NCBI GenBank assembly: GCA_003133225.1
Contig: PKWL01000156.1
Coordinates: forward strand, 1-64,000
Source: Janthinobacterium sp.
GTDB lineage: Bacteria; Pseudomonadota; Gammaproteobacteria; Burkholderiales; Burkholderiaceae_D
Length of the DNA stretch: 64,000 nt
Direction of reading: 5' to 3'
Within the stretch, counting starts at the first letter, position 1, and the number at the start of each line of letters is the position of its first letter. The translations under genes and the position numbers were made by a program. A model generated the notes under the pieces. The model was not told the origin of the DNA, did no database searches, and was given only the letters and a program-made list of their open reading frames with translations. Shown here one piece after another: positions 42,727 to 51,835 of the stretch.

Positions 42727-44313
42727 CTAGTCGGCCACCACCACCCGGTTTTTGCCGCTCTGCTTGGCCTGGTACATGGCGCCATCGGCGCGCTTGACCA
42801 GCGCGGCCTGCTCTTCGCTGGGGGCGCGCAGGGCCACGCCGGCGGAAAAAGTGATGAGCACCTTTTCATTCTCGTGCAGGAAAAAGTGCTTGGTCAGTTC
42901 CCGTTGCAAGCGCGTCATGGTCAACGCTGCCGCCTCGACCGTGGTTTCCGGCAACAGAATCAAAAACTCCTCGCCGCCGAAACGGGCGATCACGTCCATC
43001 GAGCGCAAGGTGTCCTTGACAATCTTGACCAAGTGCTTGAGGGCGGCGTCGCCGGCCAGGTGGCCATAAGTGTCGTTCAAGCGTTTGAAATCGTCCAAGT
43101 CCAGCATCGCCAGGCACAGCGGCGTGCCGCGGCGGTCGGCGCGCGCCGTCTCGCGCTCGAACACATCGTCTAGGCCGCGCCGGTTCAAACTGCCCGTGAG
43201 CTGGTCTTCGCGTACCAGTTCGCTCATATGCTGCAGCTTCGCTTCCAAGCTGTGGATGCGCTGCTCCGCGTCCTGCACTTCCTGGCGCGCCAGGACCATT
43301 TTGTCGCGCGCGCGCAGGGCTTCCGTTTGCACGATGCGTGTCTCGCGCAGCACTTCGTCCAAAATCTGGTTCAGTTCGCCGATATTGTCGGCGCGGCCGA
43401 TTTTCTCGGAATAGCCGCCGATCCGTTCGTGGTAGTCGCCAGTACTGGCAGCCATCTGCCCCAGGCGATCGATGAACGTAATCATCATGTTCTTGACCGT
43501 CATCTTGACGTCCGACAGGCTGTGCTTTAACTGGCTTTGCTTGTAGACCACTTCCTTCAGGCTGCGCGTGGCGTCTTCCAGCGCACGCTGGTCGATGGGG
43601 CCGGAGATCAGGTTTTGCACGGCGTCGATCTGGCCGCGCAGCCAACTGTCGTCGTCGAGTAATTCGCTGATATTTTCCAGCAAGAGCTTAAATAGTCGCA
43701 GCAGCAATTCCTGCTGCTCGGCCGTATCGCCGCTCTTTAACTCGATCTGGTAGCACAACTGTTTCAGGCGCAGGGCGATTTCGCTGAGCGCCTCGTCGGT
43801 ATGGGCTTGCTTGACGGCGCTGCCGAGCGCCTCCGATTCGCTGACCATGGACGGGTTGCCGCTCAGCAGCGAAGCGACGGCCACCGTCAGCGTACGGCTG
43901 AGTAAATCGCGCAACATGCGGGTTTGCTCACCGTCGCTCAGGGGCGCAAGTTCGATGTCGCCGCCTTTTTTTACCTGTTTGTCGACTAGTTCCGACAGGC
44001 TGTGCGCGTAGGCGTCCCAGTCGCGCGCTTTCACGGCGCGGTTGAAGCGGCGCCCGAAGTCGGCCAATTCGCCCGGGGTTTCGCTCATCTTGGTGGCAAA
44101 CTGGCTGAGCACGTTTTCCGCGCCAGCCGGGCCCGGCACTTCGGCCGCCACGCTGCTGCCCGCGATTTCATGGTAGATGTCGCTATATGCTTGGGGTGTC
44201 GGCGCGACGCGGCGCGCGGCCAGGCGGCGGAACGCCTCGCGGGCGATATCGGCCGGATTCGGCGCCGGCGTGGCAGCGGCCGGCGTAGGCGGTCTGGAAG
44301 ATTTGCTTGACAT
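42727..44313 (-). CDS. GGDEF diguanylate cyclase with long N-terminal helical domain
   Basis: Makes c-di-GMP from two GTP. The C-terminal ~170 residues form a GGDEF domain: DQLTGSLNRRGLDDVFERE, LAMLDLDDFKRLNDTYGHLAGDAALKHL, and RFGGEEFLILLPET (active site GGEEF near residue 446). An intact inhibitory I-site RSMD sits five residues before it, so feedback inhibition is expected. The N-terminal ~350 residues are helical, without recognised sensor or membrane segment, and include a coiled coil before GGDEF. It lies next to the ycgR operon with a 214-base gap. Confidence 0.92.
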   Translation of the reverse strand: MSSKSSRPPTPAAATPAPNPADIAREAFRRLAARRVAPTPQAYSDIYHEIAGSSVAAEVPGPAGAENVLSQFATKMSETPGELADFGRRFNRAVKARDWDAYAHSLSELVDKQVKKGGDIELAPLSDGEQTRMLRDLLSRTLTVAVASLLSGNPSMVSESEALGSAVKQAHTDEALSEIALRLKQLCYQIELKSGDTAEQQELLLRLFKLLLENISELLDDDSWLRGQIDAVQNLISGPIDQRALEDATRSLKEVVYKQSQLKHSLSDVKMTVKNMMITFIDRLGQMAASTGDYHERIGGYSEKIGRADNIGELNQILDEVLRETRIVQTEALRARDKMVLARQEVQDAEQRIHSLEAKLQHMSELVREDQLTGSLNRRGLDDVFERETARADRRGTPLCLAMLDLDDFKRLNDTYGHLAGDAALKHLVKIVKDTLRSMDVIARFGGEEFLILLPETTVEAAALTMTRLQRELTKHFFLHENEKVLITFSAGVALRAPSEEQAALVKRADGAMYQAKQSGKNRVVVAD

Positions 44314-44439
44314 GGATACGCAGCCTCTCTGAGCGTTTTCTTATGGCCTTATGATATGCCGCCATCGAGCCGGCCCATTGCCCCAATAGGAGCCATAAGG
44401 CGTCTCACTTTGAGGCATCAGGCGTGGCCGCCGGCAAGT

Positions 44440-45087
44440 CTACTCGATTAGCTGGTTGCGAATCGCATAATGGGTCAGCTCGGCGCTGTTTTTCAGCTTC
44501 ATCTTGAGCAGCAGGCGGGTCCGGTATTCGCTCACGGTTTTTACCGACAGCGACAGTTCCTTGGCGATCGCGCCCACCGTCTTGCCCGAGGCAATCATGG
44601 TCAGCGTCTGGTACTCGCGGTCGGACAGGGCATCGTGCAAAGGAAGCTCGCGGTTCTCGCCTATGTTATTGGCCAGTTCTTGCGCCAACGTGGCGCTGAT
44701 GTATTTCAAGCCTGCCGCCACTTGCCGGATCGCCGTTACCAATTCGCGCGGCGCGCTCTGTTTGGTCAGATAGCCGGCTGCGCCCGCTTTCAGCGAGCGG
44801 ATCGCGTACTCGTCTTCGCGGTGCATCGACAGCATCAGCACGGCCACCGCCGGGCGCTCCTTCTTAAGTTGCTTTAAGACTTCAATGCCACTGCGATCCG
44901 GCAGGGAAATATCGAGCAAGACGACATCGCACTCGGCCTTGCGCATCAGCTTGATGGCGTCGAGCCCGTTTTCCGCTTCGCCGTCGACTACGATGTCGCC
45001 CGTCTCCGCTAGGATTTGCTTCAAGCCTTCGCGCACGATGGCGTGATCGTCGGCGATGAAGACCTTGATTTTATTTTTTTCTGTCAT
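44440..45087 (-). CDS. NarL/LuxR-family response regulator
   Basis: Two-component DNA-binding regulator. The receiver domain (residues ~8-125) has the phospho-acceptor Asp in CDVVLLDISLPDRSG near residue 59, the acidic pair in FIADDHAIVREGL, and the conserved Lys in GYLTKQSAPRELV. The C-terminal LuxR-type helix-turn-helix is LSDREYQTLTMIASGKTVGAIAKELSLSVKTVSEYRTRLLLKMKLKNSAELTHYAI, close to UvrY-like regulators. It follows the histidine kinase gene by 22 bases; the two form one operon. Confidence 0.93.
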   Translation of the reverse strand: MTEKNKIKVFIADDHAIVREGLKQILAETGDIVVDGEAENGLDAIKLMRKAECDVVLLDISLPDRSGIEVLKQLKKERPAVAVLMLSMHREDEYAIRSLKAGAAGYLTKQSAPRELVTAIRQVAAGLKYISATLAQELANNIGENRELPLHDALSDREYQTLTMIASGKTVGAIAKELSLSVKTVSEYRTRLLLKMKLKNSAELTHYAIRNQLIE

Positions 45088-45109
45088 GGAGTGGCTTCAA
45101 TCCTGCTGG

Positions 45110-46609
45110 TTAATCGTGAGCCGGGGCCGGCGCGCAAACGGCCTGGAGATTTCGCCTTATTTTGATCGCGACCACCGTGCCGCCCCCGGGCGCGTGGCTC
45201 AGCGTCACGCTGCCTCCTAGCGCATCGGCCCGCTCCACCATGCCGCGAATGCCAAACGCTTGCGCCTTGGCTCGGTCCGACTGGACCATGCCGCTGCCAT
45301 TGTCGGTGATTTTCAAGCTCACGTGATGGCGCGCGCGTACCAAGCGTACCGTAACCCGGGTCGCGCCCGCATGTTTGGCAATATTGGTGAGCGCTTCTTG
45401 GACGATGCGAAACAGGGCGGTGGCCTCGTCCTGGCCGAGATCGATTTCGCTTTGGGTCGAGCTAAATACGCAGTCTATTCCGGCGTGCTTGCCGAATTCC
45501 TTGATCTGCCACTCGAGCGCGGCGACAATGCCGAAATCGAGCACGGACGGGCGCAAGTCAAGCGAGATCCGGTGCACCGCCTCGATGGTGCGATCGACCA
45601 GGGCGTCGACGTAGGCCGCCTTGGCCTGCAGCTGCGAGCTCTCGGGTGGCAGGCGCCGGCTCAAGATGGCCAGCGCCATCTTGATGGCCGTTAGGTTGCC
45701 GCCCAAGTCGTCGTGAATCTCGCGCGCGATGCGGGTGCGCTCTTGTTCCTTGACGTTGTCCATGTGGGCAGTTAGTTCGGCCAGGCGCGCGCGTGAATGG
45801 CGCACTTCCAGTTGTTCAAGCTTGCTTTCGGTGATATTGGTCATGATGCCGTCCCATTGCACGCCGTCCTGCGGCGCCGCTCGCGCATGGGGAGTCGAGC
45901 GCAGGTTGATCCACTTCACGTCTTTCCAGGCCTCAACCCAAATCCGGCCCTCCCAGTTCCAGCTTCGCAGCGTCGCCGCTGAAACTTGCATCGCGTCGCG
46001 GTAAGACACGCGGTCGTAGGGCAAAATCAAGTCCAGGAACAGGGCCGGAGCCTGCTGCAACTGCGGCGCGCTCAGCCCCAGCAAGGAATGGCAGCCTTCG
46101 CTCAGGTAGGGGAAGCTCACCTGGCCCGTGCCAGAGAGCGCGAACTGGTACACCAGTCCTGGTGTGTTCGAGACGATGGCGTTAAAGCGCGCCTGGCAGT
46201 GCGCCAGTGCAGCGGCGCCGGCCTGCGCCGCGCTCAAATCCTCGCCGATGGCAAGGATTTGCGCCTTGCCGCCGCTGCTGCAACGTTGCAGGCGCAAGGT
46301 GAGCGGATAGCTTGAGCCGTCGCAGCGCCGGTGCCGCGTTGGCAGGTGCAGCGTGGCCACCGGGTCACCGCTGCCTAGCAAAGCGGCCAAATGCGCGGCC
46401 GACAATTCAGGCGCCAAATCGAACGGCGTTAGCCCCAACAAGCGCGCCCGGTCATAGCCTAGATTGGCGCAAGCCGCCAAATTGACGTCGGAAAAGCGCC
46501 AGGTGGTGGCGTCGATCACGTAAATTTCCGAGATCGAGGCGCGCATCAGTGCCGCCAGGCAGGGCTCGTCGTCGCCTGCTTGGGAGGTCCGGTTTTCGCT
46601 TTGGCTCAT
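45110..46609 (-). CDS. PAS-domain sensor histidine kinase (HisKA_3)
   Basis: Cognate kinase of the neighbouring regulator. Two PAS-like segments: residues ~15-120 (LMRASISEIYVIDATTWRFSDVNLAACANLGYDRARLLGLTPFDLAPEL) and ~145-270 (FNAIVSNTPGLVYQFALSGTGQVSFPYLSEGCHSLLGLS). A HisKA_3 box with the phosphorylated His follows (ERTRIAREIHDDLGGNLTAIKMAL), then HATPase motifs (ALFRIVQEALTNIAKHAGATRV, DNGSGM, FGIRGMVERADALGG, PGGGTVVAI). No transmembrane segment is visible, so it probably senses a cytoplasmic signal. The start gives MSQSENRTSQAGDDEP. Confidence 0.93.
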   Translation of the reverse strand: MSQSENRTSQAGDDEPCLAALMRASISEIYVIDATTWRFSDVNLAACANLGYDRARLLGLTPFDLAPELSAAHLAALLGSGDPVATLHLPTRHRRCDGSSYPLTLRLQRCSSGGKAQILAIGEDLSAAQAGAAALAHCQARFNAIVSNTPGLVYQFALSGTGQVSFPYLSEGCHSLLGLSAPQLQQAPALFLDLILPYDRVSYRDAMQVSAATLRSWNWEGRIWVEAWKDVKWINLRSTPHARAAPQDGVQWDGIMTNITESKLEQLEVRHSRARLAELTAHMDNVKEQERTRIAREIHDDLGGNLTAIKMALAILSRRLPPESSQLQAKAAYVDALVDRTIEAVHRISLDLRPSVLDFGIVAALEWQIKEFGKHAGIDCVFSSTQSEIDLGQDEATALFRIVQEALTNIAKHAGATRVTVRLVRARHHVSLKITDNGSGMVQSDRAKAQAFGIRGMVERADALGGSVTLSHAPGGGTVVAIKIRRNLQAVCAPAPAHD

Positions 46610-46785
46610 CAGTTTTGCCTCGCTAAAACCGGACTTGTTCGAATGGTGGTATGCATGATCGTGATGTGAATGCGGGTCCAGGTTGAAAAAGCGTGGCGTC
46701 CATGGCGGGCACGACAGACCAGATTATCCCCGGCGCGGCGCGCAGTTTCAAGGCACAAGCTGAAAAACGCGTAAACAGTAAACAA

Positions 46786-47376
46786 TTAGCGGCGCCGCGT
46801 GCGCCACATGGCGATGAAACGGCGCAGCACGCGGGTCGGGCGCGAACTGGTGCGCCCGCCGCGCGGGCGCACCCGCGCCCACGCCGCGCACCAGCCGGCC
46901 TTCAAGGCGCGCGTCATGGCGCTCGCCTGCTGCCAGGCCCGGGTGGCGCAAAGGCGCCCGATCCAGCGCTCCTTTTGCGCAATGAACCGATACATCCATC
47001 TGGCGAACCAGCCCAGCGTCAGCAAAGCCGGTCTGGTCAGTGTATATAGGCGCGCCACCGCGGCGACCCCGATCAGCTTGGCAAACACGATCATGCACAG
47101 GCCGGAACCGAGATGGCCGCGGGCAATAACGAACAGGGCCAGGACCTTCACGGGGAACAGCAACAGGGCCGGCAATACGAAGATCGCCAGCGCCGCATAG
47201 GGTCGTTGGCGCCCGATCCAGCCCTCTAGCGACCTTAGCAGCGGCACGCGTGCCAAGTGCGCCATCAGGCGTGCGCCCGCGTACCACAGCCATTCCTCGA
47301 ACAGGAGGAAAATGGCAGCCAGATAAACCAGCGGCGTCAATAGCGCACGCTTGCATGTATGAAGGCGACTCGTCAC
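46786..47376 (-). CDS. Integral membrane protein of unknown function
   Basis: 196 residues starting from GTG (47376). Three hydrophobic segments are visible: ALLTPLVYLAAIFLLFEEWLWY (near 10-32), YAALAIFVLPALLLFPVKVLALFVIA (near 58-84) and GLCMIVFAKLIGVAAVARLYTL (near 90-112). The rest is a basic, Arg-rich cytoplasmic tail ending in a WRTRRR cluster. I recognise no family domain. It is flanked by the histidine kinase gene and greB and shares no operon. Confidence 0.6.
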   Translation of the reverse strand: MTSRLHTCKRALLTPLVYLAAIFLLFEEWLWYAGARLMAHLARVPLLRSLEGWIGRQRPYAALAIFVLPALLLFPVKVLALFVIARGHLGSGLCMIVFAKLIGVAAVARLYTLTRPALLTLGWFARWMYRFIAQKERWIGRLCATRAWQQASAMTRALKAGWCAAWARVRPRGGRTSSRPTRVLRRFIAMWRTRRR

Positions 47377-47715
47377 GGCATCCTAGTCGCTTGCCGCTTT
47401 GATCATAGCTGTTCCTTTAATGGGCCCACAAGCCTTGTGCAAGCGCTGCCTTTGGCTAAGGGCGCAGCTCAACAGCGGCGTTTTTGCGCTCGCCGCACAG
47501 CGCCGTCGGTTCCATCACTTGGCCAGGAAACATTTCCGACTCAGCCTTGGCTTACTCTTATCCAATTTTATCTCGTGTTTGCGGCGCATCGTGAAGGCCG
47601 GCGCCACCAGCCAAGCGTCCGGCGCCAGCCGCTTGGCCCTTCATTGCGCAAGATGATACGTGAAAAAGCGCGGGGGCCAGCGCGCGATCCCGTCAGTCCC
47701 GTTACAATAGGCGCC
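47377..47715. other. Spacer between membrane-protein gene and greB
   Basis: About 340 bases between divergent genes, with no gene of its own; plus-strand ORFs here are read-ins to greB. It should hold the promoters of greB (plus) and of the membrane protein gene (minus). No consensus promoter is certain. Confidence 0.4.
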
Positions 47716-48276
47716 ATGAGCAAAGCATTTGTTAAGGAATCGGACGACGACGACGACGAGGCCGCAGTTGCGGCATTAAGCATACCTGCGGGCGCGAAAA
47801 ACTACATTACGCCGGCCGGCTACCAGCGCATCAAGGACGAATTATTGCACCTGATCGATGTTGACCGCCCGGAAGTGGTGAAAATCGTGCACTGGGCCGC
47901 CTCCAACGGCGACCGTTCCGAAAACGGCGACTACATTTACGGCAAGCGCCGTTTGCGCGAGATCGACCGCCGCATCCGTTTCCTGACCAAGCGCATGGAT
48001 CTGGCCGCCATCGTCGAGCCCAGCTTGCACTACGGCCATGACCAAGTGTTTTTCGGCGCCACCGTCACCTACCGTAATCAGGCCGGCGAGACCCGCACCA
48101 TCACCATCGTCGGCATCGACGAGCTCGACCCGCTCAACGGCAAGATCAGCTGGGTGGCGCCGGTCGCGCGCGCCATCACCAAGGCCCGCCAAGGCGATAT
48201 CGTCACTTTGACGACGCCGCATGGGTCGGAAGAGCTCGAATTGCTGCGAGTCGAATATCCGGCCCCGGGCGGCTAG
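47716..48276 (+). CDS. greB: Transcription elongation factor GreB
   Basis: Rescues stalled RNA polymerase by stimulating cleavage of the transcript's 3' end. The ATG at 47716 gives MSKAFVKESDDDDDEAAVAALSIPAGAKNYITPAGYQRIKDELLHL; the 119-residue extension in the track is spurious. The N-terminal coiled coil has EVVKIVHWAASNGDRSENGDYIYGKRRLREIDRRIRFL, with acidic tip residues (SENGDY). The C-terminal FKBP-like domain follows (FGATVTYRNQAGETRTITIVGIDELDPLNGKISWVAPVARAI). Acidic N-terminal insertion EDDDD is notable. Length is 186 aa. It converges on spoT. Confidence 0.96.
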   Translation: MSKAFVKESDDDDDEAAVAALSIPAGAKNYITPAGYQRIKDELLHLIDVDRPEVVKIVHWAASNGDRSENGDYIYGKRRLREIDRRIRFLTKRMDLAAIVEPSLHYGHDQVFFGATVTYRNQAGETRTITIVGIDELDPLNGKISWVAPVARAITKARQGDIVTLTTPHGSEELELLRVEYPAPGG

Positions 48277-48289
48277 GCCCGCGCCAGCG

Positions 48290-50551
48290 TCAGGCGCGCT
48301 CGCGCAAGATGCGGTTGACGCCGGTGACGCGGCGCACATTGCGCAGCAGACCGGCCAGATGCACGCGGTCCTTGACCTGGACCGTAAAGCGCAGTTGGGT
48401 CAGCAGGTGTTCCTTGTCCTCATCCATGCCGACGTAGATGATGTTGGCGTCGGATGCTCCGATTTCGGCCGCCACCCGCGCCAGAATGCCTTTTTCATTA
48501 CTGGCCAAGAGCTTGATACGGCTGTCAAAACGGCGGTTCAGTTCCGTGTCCCACTCGACGGCGATCCAGCGGTCCGGTTCCTTGATGCGCTGGCGCTTGG
48601 CGATGCTGCATTCGCCCGTATGCACGAGCAAGCCCTGGTCGCGCCGCAATTGGCCGACAATTTCGTCGCCCGGGATCGGCAGACAGCACGGGGCCAATTG
48701 CACCGATACTCCTTCGCTGCCGCAAATGATGACCGGGTCGAGCTCGGCCGCCACATTGCGATCGACCGGCATGCTGGCCGAGTCGCCGCCCACTAGGCCA
48801 AAGATGTGGCGTGCCACCAGCGCCGCCATGCGCTTGCCGATACCGATTTCGCTGTACAGGTCGTCAAGCGATTTGGCGCTCGATTCCTTGAGTAAACGCT
48901 CCACCAGATGGGGCGCCAGCTCCGCCTTCAGGCCCAGCGCGTTGAGCGCCTGCGCCAGCAACTGTTGGCCCAGGCTGACCGATTCGGCGGCGCTGATGGT
49001 GCGCAGATAGTGACGGATGGCCGAACGCGCCTTGCCGGTGCGCACAAATGACAGCCAGGTCGGGCTCGGGCGCGACGACGGATCGGTGACGATTTCGACG
49101 ATGTCGCCGTTGCGCAGTTCCGTGCGCAGCAGCGCCGCTTCATTGTTGATCGCGACGGAGACCGTATGGTCGCCAATGCCGGTATGGATCGAGTAGGCAA
49201 AATCGATCGCCGTGGCGCCGCGCGGCAGGGCGATGATCTTCGACTTTGGTGTGAATACGTAGACGGAATCGGGGAAGAGGTCGACCTTGACGTGCTCTAG
49301 AAACTCGGCCGAGTCGCCCGTTTGCTGCTGGATGTCGAGCAGCGACTGCAGCCAGGCATGGGTGCGCTGCTGCAAGTCAGAAAGGTTCGACTCGCCGTTC
49401 TTGTACAACCAGTGCGCCGCCACGCCCGACTCGGCGGTGCGGTGCATTTCTTGCGTGCGGATCTGAAATTCGACCGGCGTGCCGTACGGGCCGATCAAGG
49501 TGGTGTGCAGCGACTGATAGCCGTTCAGTTTGCGGATCGCGATGTAATCTTTGAACTTGCCCGGCATCGGCTTATACAGGCTGTGCAGGGTGCCCAGTGC
49601 CACGTAACAGTGCAGGAAACTGTCGACCACGACGCGAAAGCCGTAGACGTCGAGCACTTGTGAAAAAGACAGGTGCTTGTTGCGCATTTTGCAATAAATG
49701 CCATACAGAGTCTTTTCGCGGCCGTATACTTCGGCCTCGATCTCGGCCATGGCGAGCGTGTTTTTGACGGATTCCAGGATTTTCTTGACCACTTCACGCC
49801 GGTTGCCGCGCGCCGCCTTGACCGCTTTGGCCAAGGTGCGGTAGCGCAGCGGGTACAGGTGCGAAAATGACAGGTCCTGCAACTCGCGGTAAATGTTGTT
49901 CAGGCCGAGACGGTGCGCAATCGGCACATACACTTCCATCGTTTCGCTGGCGATGCGGCGCTTTTTGTCGGGCGCCATCACGTCCAGGGTGCGCATATTG
50001 TGCAGGCGGTCGGCCAACTTGATCAAGATCACGCGCACGTCGCTGGCCATGGCCAGCAGCATCTTGCGGAAATTTTCCGCCTGCGCCTCGATCTGGCTCT
50101 GGAATTCGATTTTTTCCAGTTTCGACAGACCGTCGACCAAGCTTGCCACGGGCGCGCCAAAGCGCTCGATCAACTCTTCTTTTTTGACGTCCTGGTCTTC
50201 CATGACGTCATGCAGCAGGGCGGCCATGATGGCTTGGGCGTCGAGCTTCCAGTCGGCACAAATTTCAGCGACCGCAATCGGATGGGAAATGTAGGGCTCA
50301 CCCGAACGGCGCATCTGGCCCAGATGCTTCTCGTCGGAAAAACGATAGGCTTCCTTGACTTTTTTCAGGTCAGACGGGCTCAGGTACTCGGCCACCTTTT
50401 CCACCAGATGGGTAATCGAGATCGCGCCAGGCACAACAACGCCGGACGTGCCAGCGCCCAACGTTTTGGCCGCCGCACGCATGGTCCGGGTAGCGGCGCT
50501 GCCTGCCGCAGTCGAATCGGCTGGAGTCAGATTGGCTGGAGTCAGATTCAT
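48290..50551 (-). CDS. spoT: Bifunctional (p)ppGpp synthetase/hydrolase SpoT
   Basis: Makes and degrades the alarmone (p)ppGpp. The start at 50551 (GGATGG upstream) gives MNLTPANLTPADSTAAG. Domains in order: HD hydrolase (YISHPIAVAEICADWKLDAQAIMAALLHDVMEDQD; HD at residues 114-115), synthetase (GREKTLYGIYCKMRNKHLSF; YKPMPGKFKDYIAIRKLNGYQSLHTTLIGPYGTPVEFQIRT), TGS (IALPRGATAIDFAYSIHTGIGDHTVSVAINNEAALL), and C-terminal ACT (GILARVAAEIGASDANIIYVGM). The retained HDxxED supports hydrolase activity. Last gene of the gmk-rpoZ-spoT operon. Confidence 0.96.
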   Translation of the reverse strand: MNLTPANLTPADSTAAGSAATRTMRAAAKTLGAGTSGVVVPGAISITHLVEKVAEYLSPSDLKKVKEAYRFSDEKHLGQMRRSGEPYISHPIAVAEICADWKLDAQAIMAALLHDVMEDQDVKKEELIERFGAPVASLVDGLSKLEKIEFQSQIEAQAENFRKMLLAMASDVRVILIKLADRLHNMRTLDVMAPDKKRRIASETMEVYVPIAHRLGLNNIYRELQDLSFSHLYPLRYRTLAKAVKAARGNRREVVKKILESVKNTLAMAEIEAEVYGREKTLYGIYCKMRNKHLSFSQVLDVYGFRVVVDSFLHCYVALGTLHSLYKPMPGKFKDYIAIRKLNGYQSLHTTLIGPYGTPVEFQIRTQEMHRTAESGVAAHWLYKNGESNLSDLQQRTHAWLQSLLDIQQQTGDSAEFLEHVKVDLFPDSVYVFTPKSKIIALPRGATAIDFAYSIHTGIGDHTVSVAINNEAALLRTELRNGDIVEIVTDPSSRPSPTWLSFVRTGKARSAIRHYLRTISAAESVSLGQQLLAQALNALGLKAELAPHLVERLLKESSAKSLDDLYSEIGIGKRMAALVARHIFGLVGGDSASMPVDRNVAAELDPVIICGSEGVSVQLAPCCLPIPGDEIVGQLRRDQGLLVHTGECSIAKRQRIKEPDRWIAVEWDTELNRRFDSRIKLLASNEKGILARVAAEIGASDANIIYVGMDEDKEHLLTQLRFTVQVKDRVHLAGLLRNVRRVTGVNRILRERA

Positions 50552-50632
50552 ACACCATCCGTCGCAGTGGGGAAACAAAGGTACTGGGCAAACCTGGGCC
50601 GACACTGTTGGGACCCCACGCAGGTGTCCAAC

Positions 50633-50836
50633 TTACATGGGAACCTTTTTTAGCATTTCGATACCGATTTTGCCAGCTGCAATCTCGCGCAAGGCGATCA
50701 CGGTCGGCTTGTCCTTGGCATCGACCTTCGGGGTATGCCCCTGCAGCAGCTGGCGTGCGCGATAGGTCGCAGCCAAGGTCAGCTGAAAACGGTTCGGGAT
50801 ATGTTTGAGGCAATCCTCAATTGTGATACGGGCCAT
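50633..50836 (-). CDS. rpoZ: RNA polymerase omega subunit RpoZ
   Basis: Small RNA polymerase subunit that helps assemble the beta-prime subunit and takes part in the ppGpp response. The start at 50836 (AGGAG upstream) gives [67 protein letters not shown], 67 aa; the N-terminal 34 residues in the ORF track are not coding. Between gmk and spoT with short gaps, a conserved arrangement linking it to ppGpp metabolism. Confidence 0.96.
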   Translation of the reverse strand: MARITIEDCLKHIPNRFQLTLAATYRARQLLQGHTPKVDAKDKPTVIALREIAAGKIGIEMLKKVPM

Positions 50837-50876
50837 CTTGACTCCTAAAATAGACGATCTTGGTCGTGCTGTCTGC

Positions 50877-51515
50877 TTATTCAGCGTGAATGCCCAGTTG
50901 GGCGAAGAGCGATGCCTTACGCGCCGCTTGTTGCGCAAACCGGCAACGGGTGGCTTTGACGATCGCGCTCAATTCGGACAAAGCGACCGAAAACTCTTCG
51001 TTGATAATAACATATTCGAACTCCGGAGCGTGCGCGATTTCGCCCCCCGCCGCCAGCAGGCGCCTGGTGATGACGTGCAGCGCGTCCTGGCCGCGCTTGT
51101 TGAGGCGTTCTTCGAGCGCGTCGATCGAGGGCGGCAAAATGAAGATGCCGGCCGCTTGCGGGAATTGCTTGCGCACTTGGCGCGCGCCTTGCCAGTCGAT
51201 CTCGAGCAAAATATCAGTGCCCGACTGCATCTTTTGTTCCACGAGAATGCGCGAGGTGCCGTAATAATTGCCATGCACTTCGGCCCATTCCAGAAATTCG
51301 CCGTGGCTGGCGCGCGCCGCAAAATCCTCCGTCGACGTGAAAAAATATTCGCGCCCATGGCACTCACCCGGACGGGGCTGGCGGGTGGTGGTGGAAATGG
51401 ACAGCTCGACTGCGCGCTCTTGCGCCAAGAGCGCGTTGACCAGTGTCGATTTGCCGGCGCCGGACGGGGCGACGACCATAAACAGGCTGCCGCAAAAAAC
51501 GTTCGATTGGCTCAT
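50877..51515 (-). CDS. gmk: Guanylate kinase
   Basis: Phosphorylates GMP to GDP using ATP, feeding GTP, dGTP and ppGpp pools. The P-loop is [19 protein letters not shown] near residues 13-31. The GMP-binding region contains [19 protein letters not shown] and [17 protein letters not shown]. The length of 212 aa is usual. It is followed by rpoZ and spoT on the minus strand, the conserved gmk-rpoZ-spoT order. The 320-base upstream gap holds a heptanucleotide repeat. Confidence 0.96.
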   Translation of the reverse strand: MSQSNVFCGSLFMVVAPSGAGKSTLVNALLAQERAVELSISTTTRQPRPGECHGREYFFTSTEDFAARASHGEFLEWAEVHGNYYGTSRILVEQKMQSGTDILLEIDWQGARQVRKQFPQAAGIFILPPSIDALEERLNKRGQDALHVITRRLLAAGGEIAHAPEFEYVIINEEFSVALSELSAIVKATRCRFAQQAARKASLFAQLGIHAE

Positions 51516-51835
51516 GCTCGTCTTTCTAAAACGGAAATGGTTGGGCCCGGCGGCGGCGCTTCACGCGTGGCCCTGGGCTCTATTTTACCAAGGGTCATCA
51601 CCGTCGGGCGCCGATTTTAGCGTGTTTTTCAAGCGCCAGCTTCGCTCTGGCACCCCGCACCCCGCACCCCGCACCCTGCACCCCGCACCCCGCACCCCTA
51701 ATGGCGTGGGCCATCGTGCAACGCCGCAGGCAAGCGCAGCTTGGGCGCACCTGGTCGTGCTCAAAGGCGCCCCAGTCCAGGAAGCAGCTTACATGCGGCG
51801 TTGCCGAGAGCGCGTCTGGATCTGCGGCCAAGGCC
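51516..51835. other. Spacer between yicC and gmk with heptanucleotide repeat
   Basis: No gene is visible; short ORFs here are read-ins or repeat-driven. The clearest element is a run of CACCCCG units at 51651-51698, listed separately. The gmk promoter on the minus strand is expected in this spacer, so the repeat lies where it could affect transcription of gmk-rpoZ-spoT. Confidence 0.5.
51651..51698 (+). repeat. CACCCCG heptanucleotide tandem repeat (about 7 copies)
   Basis: Six complete 7-bp units plus a shortened seventh, one unit differing by one base (CACCCTG). It is not coding in any supported gene. The G-rich complementary strand (CGGGGTG)n has runs of four G and could fold into a G-quadruplex. 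Short tandem repeats of this type can vary in copy number by slippage. Confidence 0.85.

Noticed and set aside
51651-51698. Repeat considered as CRISPR array
   Set aside because: Seven-base direct tandem units with no spacers; not CRISPR.
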